62,113 nt of DNA from a virus: positions 1 through 62,113 of the IMG/VR virus record IMGVR_UViG_3300005617_000198; one strand, given 5' to 3'. The notes beneath the pieces were generated by a model. It ran no database searches. It saw only the letters and a list, made by a program, of their open reading frames with translations, and was not told where the DNA came from. A program made the translations under genes and the position numbers. Within the stretch, counting starts at the first letter, position 1; each line of letters starts with the position of its first letter. Below are positions 26,350 through 35,589 of this stretch, in pieces.

Positions 26350-26837
26350 TAGTTCTGCTTGTCTGTGCTGTGGCGTCGGGACAGACTTTCCTGGAGCCTA
26401 ACGCTCTCAATCGGGCAAGCGAGATCGGCATCCGTCCGGACTTCTTCAGTCACTGTGCAAATGGATCGAGCGCGTATCTCGGAACCGTGCGAGGGAACCA
26501 AGCCGAGATGCGGCAGGTACGCCATTACGGCTTGTGGATAGACGGCAAAATTCTCAATCTATGGCGTCCGTCTGAAGGGCCGTTGTCGATTACGATGCGA
26601 TCCGCGGTCTCCGGATCAATAGCGTTGCGGTACGCATTACAGACTCCAAATTTCAATCTGATCGGGATCGAACTGGCGGATGTAAGGATCAGCGGCGGCG
26701 GCTGGGCGATGAGTTCGGCGGGTCGATTCAGCGGCCCTGCGCTGGCCAAGGTCAAAGTGTTGAACGGAGAATTCGTCTCGATAGATGCGCATGCGCATGC
26801 GACGGCATGCGACAGTTACCGGGATATCCGGGAATAG
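26337..26837 (+). CDS. Secreted protein of unknown function (166 aa)
   Basis: Signal peptide MVRIVVLLVCAVASGQTF; cleavage probably after SGQ or nearby. The mature protein is beta-rich and contains two cysteines. It overlaps the preceding gene by 13 bases, so the two are translated together. No family recognised. Confidence 0.6.
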   Translation: MVRIVVLLVCAVASGQTFLEPNALNRASEIGIRPDFFSHCANGSSAYLGTVRGNQAEMRQVRHYGLWIDGKILNLWRPSEGPLSITMRSAVSGSIALRYALQTPNFNLIGIELADVRISGGGWAMSSAGRFSGPALAKVKVLNGEFVSIDAHAHATACDSYRDIRE

Positions 26838-26877
26838 CCTCTTCAAAGCCCTTCCAAAAACAAAAGGAAATACGTCC

Positions 26878-27375
26878 ATGACTAAACGCTTGGCATTCAT
26901 TGCCGCGATTATTTTGTTTTCTTTCGCCCAACCGGCGCGCGCCGATTCTTTTCTCTGCCGCATCTTCGGGATCGGCTGTCCGAACCCGAACGCACTACCG
27001 CCTTTCGTTCCGAAGTATGAGCAAAACGTATTGCTCATCAGCCCATTCAAGCCTCCGACTCCGCTGAACGAGTGGTACTTTGCCACCGCGGAGACTGCGG
27101 AAGAAGTCTGCAGGCGCCTCGAATGCCAAGCCGTCCGCACCCGGCCGGAGTGCAGCATGGGCGGTGCGCCGAATACGTGCACCTCGCCTGAGAGAGAAAT
27201 CGCGTTCGTGGATATCATCCGCAACGCCGGGATTTACGCGAGTTATTGGACCCGCAACCCGGAGAATGAATTTCCAGGGCTTGCCCTGAAGTTGGCGAAG
27301 ATGCAACTCGCCGCGGAACGGAACCAGCAGAAGAAGTCTATCAGGCTGGCTAAGGCGCGGGCCCGCATTCGATAA
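26878..27375 (+). CDS. Secreted Cys-rich protein (165 aa)
   Basis: MTKRLAFIAAIILFSFAQPARA is an excellent Sec signal with an ARA cleavage site; AAAGGAAA lies upstream of ATG 26878. The mature part has about seven cysteines (CRIFGIGC; CRRLEC; CSMGG; CTSPE), probably disulfide-bonded in the periplasm, and a basic C-terminal helix. Function unknown. A role in lysis or cell-envelope change cannot be excluded. Confidence 0.7.
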   Translation: MTKRLAFIAAIILFSFAQPARADSFLCRIFGIGCPNPNALPPFVPKYEQNVLLISPFKPPTPLNEWYFATAETAEEVCRRLECQAVRTRPECSMGGAPNTCTSPEREIAFVDIIRNAGIYASYWTRNPENEFPGLALKLAKMQLAAERNQQKKSIRLAKARARIR

Positions 27376-27388
27376 ATCGGAGCACACC

Positions 27389-27775
27389 ATGAAAACCATT
27401 CTGATTCCACTCATCGCCGCCGCGCTGGCCATAGCCGCTGAGAAAGCGCCGAAGACCCCGGATCCGACGCCGGCCGCGCCAGTACTCACCGCAGTGCAGA
27501 AACTGAAACTCCGGGACGCGCAGGTGCTTGCAATCAGCGCGGAAAAGAAATTCTCGGATTACATGCAGACCATCCAGCGACAACTTGACTCGCTGCCTGA
27601 ATATCAGAGCGCCAAGAAGAATCTGGAAACGACTACTAAGGCGTGGCAAGCCGCGATCATCGAAGCGCGTGAGGTCGTGAAGTGCCCTGACTGCGATCTG
27701 AATCCAGAGACGCTGGCCCTGACGCGACCTGTCCCGAAGCAAGCAAAAGTCGAAACGGAAAAGCCAAAGCAGTAG
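27389..27775 (+). CDS. Secreted helical protein (128 aa)
   Basis: Signal peptide MKTILIPLIAAALAIAA followed by a Pro-rich linker and a coiled-coil-like domain (KLRDAQVLAISAEKKFSDY), with a CPDC pair near the C-terminus. Size and layout recall a periplasmic spanin-type or adaptor protein, but no lipobox is present. Function not established. Confidence 0.6.
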   Translation: MKTILIPLIAAALAIAAEKAPKTPDPTPAAPVLTAVQKLKLRDAQVLAISAEKKFSDYMQTIQRQLDSLPEYQSAKKNLETTTKAWQAAIIEAREVVKCPDCDLNPETLALTRPVPKQAKVETEKPKQ

Positions 27776-27804
27776 CGCTTTAAGGCAATTGGAACTATCC
27801 CACA

Positions 27805-28512
27805 ATGTCAGCGCCCCACTACGCCGAACTCCCGACGGCAAGTCGCCACTACATCGACGAAGCCAGTTGGAACGCGATCAAAAGCCGGTTTGATAGCCTC
27901 GGGCAAACGGGCCTGCCGGCCTTCTCGGCGTTACCAAGCACGACAAAGCCTTACATCAACCAGCCTAGCTGGGATGCGCTAGTGGACGAAGTGGGCTTGT
28001 TGGGAGGGATTTCAGGCAGCGATGTGCTGACCTTTTCTGTAATCGCTGATGGCGCGAGTCAAGCTCTAACCTTTGCGCTCATTGGAGCGGTCATCGGTGA
28101 TCAGGTCATCCCGTCCTGGCCGTCCACGCTAGAGGCTGGGCTGTTCGGGACGATGCGGGTGAGCGCCGCTGACACGATTGAAGTGAGGCTCGCCAACCTG
28201 ACTGGCGCGAACGTGACACCGGCGGCCGGACAGACCTTTGGTGCCACCGTGGGTATCGGAAGCGGCCTGACAACAGCGCCGCTGACCTTCGCAGAAATCC
28301 CAGACGGTGGAATTGGAGTGGGCACGTTTACGCTTCCCGGCGCGACTGTCGGGCAGAAGGTAGCGCCCGTTTGGCCGTCCACACTTGAAGCCGGGCTGCT
28401 CGGCATGATGCGGGTGAGCGCCTCAAATACAATCGAAGTCCGACTGGCGAACTTAACGGGCGCGAACATGACGCCAGTAGCCGCGCAAGTTTTCGGCGCC
28501 ACTGTTTTCTAA
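27805..28512 (+). CDS. Fibre-like protein with two tandem domains (235 aa)
   Basis: Has no signal peptide. After a helical N-terminus (YIDEASWNAIKSRF and YINQPSWDALVDEV, an internal repeat), two copies of a roughly 70-residue beta domain follow, each with WPSTLEAGL, MRVSA, TIEVRLANLTGAN and FGATV. The duplication is about 80 percent identical by eye. Likely a virion appendage or secreted adhesin; the only non-secreted member of this block. Confidence 0.6.
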   Translation: MSAPHYAELPTASRHYIDEASWNAIKSRFDSLGQTGLPAFSALPSTTKPYINQPSWDALVDEVGLLGGISGSDVLTFSVIADGASQALTFALIGAVIGDQVIPSWPSTLEAGLFGTMRVSAADTIEVRLANLTGANVTPAAGQTFGATVGIGSGLTTAPLTFAEIPDGGIGVGTFTLPGATVGQKVAPVWPSTLEAGLLGMMRVSASNTIEVRLANLTGANMTPVAAQVFGATVF

Positions 28513-28525
28513 AAGGAAAATACCC

Positions 28526-30529
28526 ATGAAAATACTACTCTCCATCCTGTTGGTCGCTTCGACGGCGTTCGGGCAGGGTCGCATCGTTCGGGCGAATGGC
28601 GTCAATGCGCAGACCGGAACAACCTACACTTATCTCACCGGAGACTTCGGCAAGATAGTCACTCACAGCAACGGTAGCGCGATCGCCGCGACCCTTCCTC
28701 AAGCGAACAGCACAACGTTTCATTCCGGATGGATGGTGGACGTACAGGTCATCGGGGCCGGCACACTGACGATCACGCCCACCACCAGCACGATCAACGG
28801 CGCGGCGACTCTCGTGCTTACCTCGGGGCAGGGCGCTCATATCGTCAGTAATGGCACGAACTACACCGCCGTGCTTGGGAAAGGGGGCGGCGGTGCCGGG
28901 GACCTTTTGGCGGCCAACAATCTGTCCGACGTGTCGAATGCGGGAACGGCGCGGACCAACCTTGGCCTTGCCATCGGGACGAACGTGCAGGCGTATGACG
29001 CTACGCTGCTCAGTGTCGCCGCCCTCGGCACGGCCGCCGATAAGATCGCCTATACGACCGGCGTAGACACTTGGGCAGAGACCGCCATCACGTCATTCGG
29101 CAGGTCGCTTATTGACGACGCGGCGGCGTCGAACGCGCGGACAACGCTCGGGCTGGTGATCGGAACCGATGTGCTGGCTCCCACCGGAACCGGCGTCGGT
29201 CTGACAGCGCTTCCAAAGCAGGATATCACGGATGCGCCGGCCTTTTGTTCCGACGCTGGCTCGAACGATACCTACGCCTGCTCCCTTTCACCTGCGATTA
29301 CCGGGTATGTGACTGGCACCCATTACCGCTTCAAGGCCAATACGATCAACACTGGAGCCGCGACGATCAATCTGAACTCTCTAGGCGCAAAAACGATTGT
29401 GAAGGTGGCAGGCGGTATCACCACGGCCCTTGCTGACGCCGATATCCGCGCCGGCCAGTGGGTGGATGTGGTCTACGACGGCACCAACATGCAGATGCAG
29501 AGTCTACTGGGGAATGCGCCATCAGGGTCCGGCACCCCCGGCGGCTCGAACACGGAACTCCAGTACAACAATGCTGGAGCTTTTGGCAGCGTTACCAAGT
29601 TCACCACCAACGGTACAACGACCATCACCGGCATCGCGACCTCCGTTCTCGACATGAGCCTCGGGGCCATCACCCCGCCGGCAGCGTTCGCCGGAACCGG
29701 ACTGGTCACCTCAGGCAATTCCCTCGCCCTCGACACCAGCTACACCGGAACGAACTTCGCCCGCGTGAATGCTGCCTCTGCCTACGGGGCTTTCTTGCAG
29801 GACTTCTCTCTAGCGAGCGTGAGAATGCCTAGCGCTGTTGGATTCACCAGCACGACCGCCAATGATCTCTCATATCAGTCCGTGCTGAATGTCTACATGT
29901 ATGGCAACGGCAGCGCGACTCATACGCTGGCTCGGTCAGCAGGAGCGCTCACCGCAACCAGAATGATCTTCGCTGGCACGGCAGGCGTGCTTTCCGACGA
30001 TGCTGACTGTACATTTGCTACCGACACTCTAACTTGCACAAAGATTATCGGATCAACCTCAATCACCGACAGCGGTCTCACCGCTACCCGTATGGTGTTC
30101 GCGGGGACTGGCGGCCTATTGTCGGATGACGCCGACTGTACTTTCGCAACGGATACTTTGACTTGTACTAAGTTGGTCGGTTCTACCTATGTTTCAGGGC
30201 CGGTGGATCTCACGACTGGAACCTCGAAGACCTTCTCTTTGGCCTCTGGCTACTTTGAATGCACAGGTACCTGCACAATCACCATGCCCGTTCCGGCAGC
30301 GGGTAAGCAGTACTGCGTCCGCAACGCCAACAACGTCGCCACGGTTATCACGTTCGCCGCGATTGGTTCGAGTGCGATGTATGAGAATCAAGCTGGAACG
30401 GCTTACGGAACAGCGGGAACAGGAACCCTTGTTTCAGGCGGCGCGGCAAGGGATCAAGTGTGCTTGGTCGGGAAAGACTCAACCCACTATGACATCTTCA
30501 GTGTCAACGGAACCTGGACGGTGAACTAA
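28526..30529 (+). CDS. Tail-fibre-like protein with signal peptide (667 aa)
   Basis: MKILLSILLVASTAFGQ is a Sec signal. The body contains phage-fibre style repeats (LLAANNLSDVSNAGTARTNL; LSVAALGTAADKI) and a C-terminal tandem repeat of about 43 residues with TATRM, FAGT, LSDDADCTFATDTLTCTK. Fibre repeats normally occur in cytoplasmic virion parts, so the signal peptide is unexpected. AAAGGAAA precedes the ATG. Confidence 0.75.
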   Translation: MKILLSILLVASTAFGQGRIVRANGVNAQTGTTYTYLTGDFGKIVTHSNGSAIAATLPQANSTTFHSGWMVDVQVIGAGTLTITPTTSTINGAATLVLTSGQGAHIVSNGTNYTAVLGKGGGGAGDLLAANNLSDVSNAGTARTNLGLAIGTNVQAYDATLLSVAALGTAADKIAYTTGVDTWAETAITSFGRSLIDDAAASNARTTLGLVIGTDVLAPTGTGVGLTALPKQDITDAPAFCSDAGSNDTYACSLSPAITGYVTGTHYRFKANTINTGAATINLNSLGAKTIVKVAGGITTALADADIRAGQWVDVVYDGTNMQMQSLLGNAPSGSGTPGGSNTELQYNNAGAFGSVTKFTTNGTTTITGIATSVLDMSLGAITPPAAFAGTGLVTSGNSLALDTSYTGTNFARVNAASAYGAFLQDFSLASVRMPSAVGFTSTTANDLSYQSVLNVYMYGNGSATHTLARSAGALTATRMIFAGTAGVLSDDADCTFATDTLTCTKIIGSTSITDSGLTATRMVFAGTGGLLSDDADCTFATDTLTCTKLVGSTYVSGPVDLTTGTSKTFSLASGYFECTGTCTITMPVPAAGKQYCVRNANNVATVITFAAIGSSAMYENQAGTAYGTAGTGTLVSGGAARDQVCLVGKDSTHYDIFSVNGTWTVN

Positions 30530-30530
30530 C

Positions 30531-31073
30531 GTGCCACTAAAAGCATTTATCGTATTTTTGGCCTCTGTATGTTTGCCTGCGCAGATTCTAGCGCCTATTA
30601 CGGGCGGTCGTCTAGCCGCTGGCAGTTCAACGCCTTCACTAGTAGCGTCCGTATCCGGCGGTACGCCGCGAAATAACGCCGATCTGCTTGTAGGAGCGAA
30701 GGTCACCATCGGCGGATCTAATGTCGTCGTCACGAACATAGGACGGTGGTGTATTTCTGGTAACTCCGCAACGCACGCCCTGAAAATTCTGGCAGGATCA
30801 AATGCAGCGGAATTAGCCACGGTAAACGTAAACATGACTGGCTGCACGCCGGGAACATTCAAGTACGTCGCCTTATCTTACACAATGAATGCTTCGACCG
30901 CTTATTATCTCGCCTCCGAGGAAACTAACGGTGGAGACCAGTGGCTCGATGACGACAGCACGGTGACCCTTACTGCCGCTGCAACTCTGAATAGCTCTGA
31001 GTATGGGGCGGTTCTTTCTATGACCACGCACACAGCAGGGAAATTTTACGTTCCTGTGAGCGTTCAATACTGA
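30531..31073 (+). CDS. Secreted beta-rich protein (180 aa), GTG start
   Basis: Signal peptide MPLKAFIVFLASVCLPAQ. The mature region (SLVASVSGGTPRNNADLLVG; GRWCISGNSATHALKIL; STAYYLASEETNGGDQW) is strand-rich and resembles a carbohydrate-binding or jelly-roll module, which is only a resemblance. It starts two bases after the fibre gene stop. Confidence 0.65.
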   Translation: MPLKAFIVFLASVCLPAQILAPITGGRLAAGSSTPSLVASVSGGTPRNNADLLVGAKVTIGGSNVVVTNIGRWCISGNSATHALKILAGSNAAELATVNVNMTGCTPGTFKYVALSYTMNASTAYYLASEETNGGDQWLDDDSTVTLTAAATLNSSEYGAVLSMTTHTAGKFYVPVSVQY

Positions 31074-31075
31074 CC

Positions 31076-33853
31076 ATGAGAACACTATTGCTTTTCTTTG
31101 CAGCGACGGCTTTTGCCGCGCCAGTCCCAATCGTCAAGAACCAGTTCTACCGGCTTCCTGTCGGCAAGAACTATTTCACCGTTTACCAGTCCACCGACAC
31201 GTCCAGTTGTACCAGTTCTTCAAATCCCCAGCGCGTCAACCTTCCCTCTGGCTGGACTCGCGCAAAGGTTCAGTTCCAGCAGGATTACAACACCACGAAT
31301 ACGACCGTTGACAGCGCTGACCCCGCCGAGTTCTGCTTCCCGTTCACGCAGGCAAGCGGGGCGCAGTATGGCGGCATCCGATACGTGTACGGGCAACTTG
31401 ATGGCAGCAACAACCTCGTTGGGGTTCTGAGTGATCAGACCGTCATAGCGATTCCCCAAGCGCTACAGACCGGCACGATCACCTTCCCTCAGACGATGGT
31501 GGGCTTCCCTGGCCTAGAGAAGTCGATCTCCTACAATATTCCGAGCGGCACACTGACAGGCACAACGGCTGCGTACTTCCAGGTGAACAACTATTCTTAT
31601 TTTGGGAAAGGTTCCTGGAAGGTCAACAACAGCCCATGGCGCACGTTTGAATCGTGCCTAGATCAAACAACTCTGGCGACCGGCATAAACAGCACCACGC
31701 GCACCATCGTGGTTGCCGATGCGACGTGGATACCAGTCCCAAACTACATCTACATTACCGATGTCGATACCGGCCTGAGCGAGCAGATTCATATCGCCAG
31801 CAAAGTCGGGAACACGCTGACCGCTGATGCCGTGTGGAGAACTCAGCAAGGCACCGGGCGAGGTTATGGCAGCGTTCAGGACAATCTCGGCGTGGCTCAC
31901 TCATCGGGAGCCATCATCACCTTGGCAAACCTGCAAATGTTATACGGTGGCGTCGGCGGAGGGTTCAATACGCTAAAGTTCACCTGCGCCCTACCAGCCG
32001 GAACCCTCACACTCGGGGCCAATACTATCTCCATGCGGTTCGATAATTTGCTGGACGATTCTAGTGGCTTCCGGGTTATCAAGATTGACCTGTTGAGTGC
32101 AGCCGGGACCGTTCTACAGGATACGACCATCGCGCAGGAAGATCCTTCAACGTGGACTGCGCCGGCAGGTAGCGATGTAACCCGCGGATTGACGGCCTGG
32201 ACCACTGCGGCGCTCAAGAGGCCAAGCGTGCCTGGATACAGCAGCGCCGTCTTCTGTAAGGATTGTCACGCCGTCGATGGCAGGGATCTGAAGTACTTCG
32301 CCTACTCCCCTACTGCTATTCAAGCTCGCGCTCTCCTTCATGACCTGACTCAGCAACAGGCGGACGATATAAGCGCATATATCTTAAGCAACGCTTCGCC
32401 AGTGTGGGGCCGTCCCTGGAACCCTCCCTACCAACCCGGTCCTGGCCTAAGCGCTCTCAGCACGGCTAAATGGGCCGGCGGTGCACCTGATGGAATAAAC
32501 GCCGTGCTAGACCGCGACAGGGACATGTTCGGCTATCTAATGTCCCCCTACGACGGCACCGGCACAATCACCGATGCCCATGCCGTGAGTGCCTTCGATC
32601 CCACGGTTGCCATGAACCCCCACGATATTCCGTTAGCTCTCCAATTCCCGGACTGGAATCATTGGCTTCCGCGCATTCACCCGATCGACGCTTGGGGATC
32701 GGCCTGGACATCCAGCGCGAATCCGACCAATTACGCCGCTATCCGCTCTGCGATCACGCCGGGGTCATGCGCTTCTTATGCCAACTCAACCAACCAAGCT
32801 CTATGGGATGCCTTCGCAGCGGGTATGGATACGTGGCTTCAGATCACTTTACCGGCGACTGGAACGCAAGGCAATCCCAGACTGCAATCCAAAGTCTATA
32901 GCAACGGACTATGGGAACTGGTGAAGACTTGGGAAATTATGCAGGAGTACGGGCTGGAAGGCTGCTATCAGACGGTGTACGCCACTCCGCTCTCGACGCA
33001 AACACGCGGCTGGAGAATCCTGCGGGTGCCGTTCGATATGTCTCCCAATATCCAACACTCCGTTGTCAGCGCATCTTTGTGCGGAAACCCGTGCAATATG
33101 CGCGGGGCGTACTCGCCGAATCTGAAAATCCCTCAATACACTCTGCACAATTACATTTCCGCTATCTGGTACAACGTGCAGCTAATGATTGCTACCAACA
33201 ATAAACATGTCAGCGGGCAGTCTCCGCAAGATTGGAGCTACCTGCAAGACTTCCAGTGTGCCAACATGCAGTACCTATCCCCTGGCCAGGCCGGAAACTG
33301 CTTCTTGTTCTACGCTCAACTGTTGCGAACGATGTACGGGAACTCCAGCAACGTCACACCGACCAGCGCAGCGGCTGGCCCAGAGATAGGCCCGGGTGGT
33401 GGATACGTGGCGGCGGACATCGAAGTGCGCTTACTTCAACCCAGCTACAACCGCTACATCTTCCAGGACATGACAGACGGCGAAGTGGCCTCACTGTTCT
33501 ACGGTCTTCTCACAAACATCAATACCCAAAATGCCTCGTATACCAATACCCAATGGGGCGACGGAGCAACGGCCTCTCCCGGAAATATAGAGCCCAGGGC
33601 TACCAATGTCCATTGTGCGGGGAACGGAAATGGCGGGGCACAGTGGCCCTCCCGGTTCATGTGGTGGCTCACAGGGATTCAGTACTTTGGCACGGTCGCC
33701 TCTCACGCCTTGATGCCGACAGCCATTTCCAACGCGATTACCTGGGCGGCAGGAGTGTGGACTGGGACGGACTTTACCAAAATCAACACAACAGGTAACG
33801 GATATCTGAGCGGGTCCTACGATGTGCAGGTACAGAACTACTGCGTGCCTTGA
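31076..33853 (+). CDS. Secreted multidomain protein with c-type cytochrome motif (925 aa)
   Basis: Signal peptide MRTLLLFFAATAFA. Residues 20-380 are beta-rich modules without known family. CKDCH at 394-398 (32255-32269) is a C-x2-C-H haem attachment site, followed by LTQQQADDISAYIL, the C-terminal helix pattern of class I cytochrome c domains. The last 480 residues contain many Trp/Pro and several Cys, ending NYCVP. Haem c is attached in the periplasm, so the signal peptide and the motif agree. A phage copy of this kind is new to me. It starts two bases after the preceding gene. Confidence 0.75.
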   Translation: MRTLLLFFAATAFAAPVPIVKNQFYRLPVGKNYFTVYQSTDTSSCTSSSNPQRVNLPSGWTRAKVQFQQDYNTTNTTVDSADPAEFCFPFTQASGAQYGGIRYVYGQLDGSNNLVGVLSDQTVIAIPQALQTGTITFPQTMVGFPGLEKSISYNIPSGTLTGTTAAYFQVNNYSYFGKGSWKVNNSPWRTFESCLDQTTLATGINSTTRTIVVADATWIPVPNYIYITDVDTGLSEQIHIASKVGNTLTADAVWRTQQGTGRGYGSVQDNLGVAHSSGAIITLANLQMLYGGVGGGFNTLKFTCALPAGTLTLGANTISMRFDNLLDDSSGFRVIKIDLLSAAGTVLQDTTIAQEDPSTWTAPAGSDVTRGLTAWTTAALKRPSVPGYSSAVFCKDCHAVDGRDLKYFAYSPTAIQARALLHDLTQQQADDISAYILSNASPVWGRPWNPPYQPGPGLSALSTAKWAGGAPDGINAVLDRDRDMFGYLMSPYDGTGTITDAHAVSAFDPTVAMNPHDIPLALQFPDWNHWLPRIHPIDAWGSAWTSSANPTNYAAIRSAITPGSCASYANSTNQALWDAFAAGMDTWLQITLPATGTQGNPRLQSKVYSNGLWELVKTWEIMQEYGLEGCYQTVYATPLSTQTRGWRILRVPFDMSPNIQHSVVSASLCGNPCNMRGAYSPNLKIPQYTLHNYISAIWYNVQLMIATNNKHVSGQSPQDWSYLQDFQCANMQYLSPGQAGNCFLFYAQLLRTMYGNSSNVTPTSAAAGPEIGPGGGYVAADIEVRLLQPSYNRYIFQDMTDGEVASLFYGLLTNINTQNASYTNTQWGDGATASPGNIEPRATNVHCAGNGNGGAQWPSRFMWWLTGIQYFGTVASHALMPTAISNAITWAAGVWTGTDFTKINTTGNGYLSGSYDVQVQNYCVP

Positions 33854-33875
33854 ACATTTGCGGACTCTGTGCCGT

Positions 33876-34109
33876 CTACCGAAGGGTTCGCCACGCGCCG
33901 TCAGGTTCTTTGAATGGGCCACCGTAAAACGTTCCGTCGATACTTAGATACCATCCATCGTGCCGTTTTATTGCTTTCGCAATTCTTATGGTTCCCGAAC
34001 CGTCTACATATTGCTTACCGTTCTTATCCCAAGTTAAAACTTCCGCAGTTCTGTTGGCGCAAGAAGTGGAGACTATCGTCAGCGCCGCAGCGAGTAAAGT
34101 CCTGACCAT
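33876..34109 (-). CDS. Small lipoprotein (77 aa), candidate superinfection-exclusion factor
   Basis: MVRTLLAAALTIVSTSCANRT has a positively charged start, a hydrophobic core and a lipobox-like VSTSC with Cys17. The mature 60 residues are small and strand-rich (YVDGSGTIRIAKAIKR; GWYLSIDGTFYGGPF). GGAGGG lies nine bases before the ATG. It is transcribed against the late operon, directly behind the cytochrome gene, as expected for a lysogenic conversion gene. Function is inference. Confidence 0.6.
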   Translation of the reverse strand: MVRTLLAAALTIVSTSCANRTAEVLTWDKNGKQYVDGSGTIRIAKAIKRHDGWYLSIDGTFYGGPFKEPDGAWRTLR

Positions 34110-34181
34110 TGCGAGACGCCCTCCGAGCGTCGATTGCAGTCTATCAGGTAAAACCGAAACAAATATGAGCGGAAATGTTTT

Positions 34182-34388
34182 ATGACAGTACGCGGAAGTT
34201 GGGGGTACTCATCTGGAAAGGCCGAGAGAATCCCGCATCTGAAGGTCATCCCGGAAGCCGACGCCAATGAAGCCATGCGCCAAGTGCTCGACGCGATGAT
34301 TGAGCATTCCGGCGAGATCATTTGCGGCTGCGAACTGTGCGACGACTATCTGCTGGTGCGGGAGATTCTGCTGAAGAGGCTTCTGTGA
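34182..34388 (+). CDS. Small protein with CGCELC motif (68 aa)
   Basis: Helical, with IICGCELCDDYLLVREILLKR at the C-terminus; the Cys trio suggests metal binding. Its stop overlaps the GTG start of the next Zn-ribbon gene. Not recognised. Confidence 0.55.
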   Translation: MTVRGSWGYSSGKAERIPHLKVIPEADANEAMRQVLDAMIEHSGEIICGCELCDDYLLVREILLKRLL

Positions 34389-34522
34389 CGCTGACGGCCT
34401 GCGCGAAGTGCGGACGCGAACTCACGGTCGAGGAGTGGGCTGCGATGGCGAAGGTGTGCCGGGAGTGTAGGCGGTCAGAAAAGGCGGGCGGCGCGGGATC
34501 GTCCGAAGGTTCCGAACATTAA
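34385..34522 (+). CDS. Zn-ribbon microprotein (45 aa)
   Basis: TACAKCGRELTVEEW then CRECRR gives two Cys pairs 18 residues apart; the Ser/Gly tail is probably disordered. GTG 34385 lies in a GTGA overlap. Confidence 0.55.
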   Translation: MTLTACAKCGRELTVEEWAAMAKVCRECRRSEKAGGAGSSEGSEH

Positions 34523-34684
34523 CCGGAATCCCACCAAGCCTAGGCACAGATTGATTGGAGTGTGCCTGATGATATCCCACGGGATCGGAATGCGTTGCGT
34601 TAGGGCGACACTAAGAATTGACGTAGATAGGGCCACGTCTATCAGGCTGATTGCAACGAATATAGTCCAAAGAAAAGACTGCAT
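34475..34684 (-). CDS. Possible small membrane protein (69 aa)
   Basis: Reverse strand. Two hydrophobic segments (FLWTIFVAISLIDVALS and INLCLGLVGFRLMF) suggest a two-pass inner membrane protein. It overlaps the 3' end of the forward Zn-ribbon gene. No clear ribosome site, so it may be spurious. Confidence 0.4.
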   Translation of the reverse strand: MQSFLWTIFVAISLIDVALSTSILSVALTQRIPIPWDIIRHTPINLCLGLVGFRLMFGTFGRSRAARLF

Positions 34685-34698
34685 ACCGGCAGAATAAC

Positions 34699-35559
34699 AT
34701 GCTCCTGCCCATCCTGCTACTCCTCGCGCAAGACGCCCCGCTGCGCCGCCCGCCGATGCGCCGACCAGAACCTACCATAGTGTCCCCGCCCAGCCGACAG
34801 GCCGCCATCGCCAAGGCCCTGATCGCGCCGGATCCGCACGATTTGATGGTCCTGCTGGGACTGCCGGACTCATGGCCCGATCGCGATCCTGTGCTGATGG
34901 CGGCTCAGCCTCCGCAGCCGATCGTGCCGACCGCTCAGCCATCCAACAGGTCTCCTGCGAGCCTCGCGCAACCTCAGCCGGGCCCCGTGCTGGTGGCGAA
35001 TCCAGATGCAGTTTTGGTGACAGTTTCTCCAATGAGCAAGGGAGCCTCCGAGAGAATTCTTGGAAAACGATTGGGAAAGATCGCCGCAGTATGGTTGGTG
35101 ACCATGGAAAATACGGGCTTAGAACCTGTGATGATTGCCCCAAGCGCGATCTACCGGAGGATTAGCCAACTTGAGCCTTATGACCATGCCAGCATGGCCA
35201 TCCTGACTGACGAGGGCGTGAAGAATGGCCTTCTAGCGCGTACCGGACGGGTCGCTGACGATACTGGCAAACTCCTAGCCTTCGCGATCGCATCCAATGC
35301 CATCAAGATTGCTGAATCGTGGCCAGGGGCGCTCGTCACTGGGGCAGTCTGGGCGATCCCGCAATTCATCCAGCGGCTCAAGGGCGCGGAGACTCCAGTC
35401 AGCGCGAATGTCGAGCGCTTAGGATGGATCGCGCCTGTTCAGATTGGACCGGGGGAGAGCGCGACTGCGCACATTTGGACATCGCAGTGGGACTCCCCGT
35501 CTCCGGTCAGTTTCTCGCTCGACGTGAGCCGCGTGGCGCTCAGAAAGAGTATTCAGTAG
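34699..35559 (+). CDS. Protein with short signal-like N-terminus (286 aa)
   Basis: MLLPILLLLAQDAP is a short hydrophobic leader followed by a Pro-rich linker to about residue 100. The second half is a compact alpha/beta domain (VWLVTMENTGLEPVMIAPSA; WPGALVTGAVWAIP; ESATAHIWTS). Possibly periplasmic. No enzymatic motif seen and no lysozyme signature. Confidence 0.6.
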   Translation: MLLPILLLLAQDAPLRRPPMRRPEPTIVSPPSRQAAIAKALIAPDPHDLMVLLGLPDSWPDRDPVLMAAQPPQPIVPTAQPSNRSPASLAQPQPGPVLVANPDAVLVTVSPMSKGASERILGKRLGKIAAVWLVTMENTGLEPVMIAPSAIYRRISQLEPYDHASMAILTDEGVKNGLLARTGRVADDTGKLLAFAIASNAIKIAESWPGALVTGAVWAIPQFIQRLKGAETPVSANVERLGWIAPVQIGPGESATAHIWTSQWDSPSPVSFSLDVSRVALRKSIQ

Positions 35560-35589
35560 TGCGGGCGATCCCCGCGAAGGAGTAAAAAC

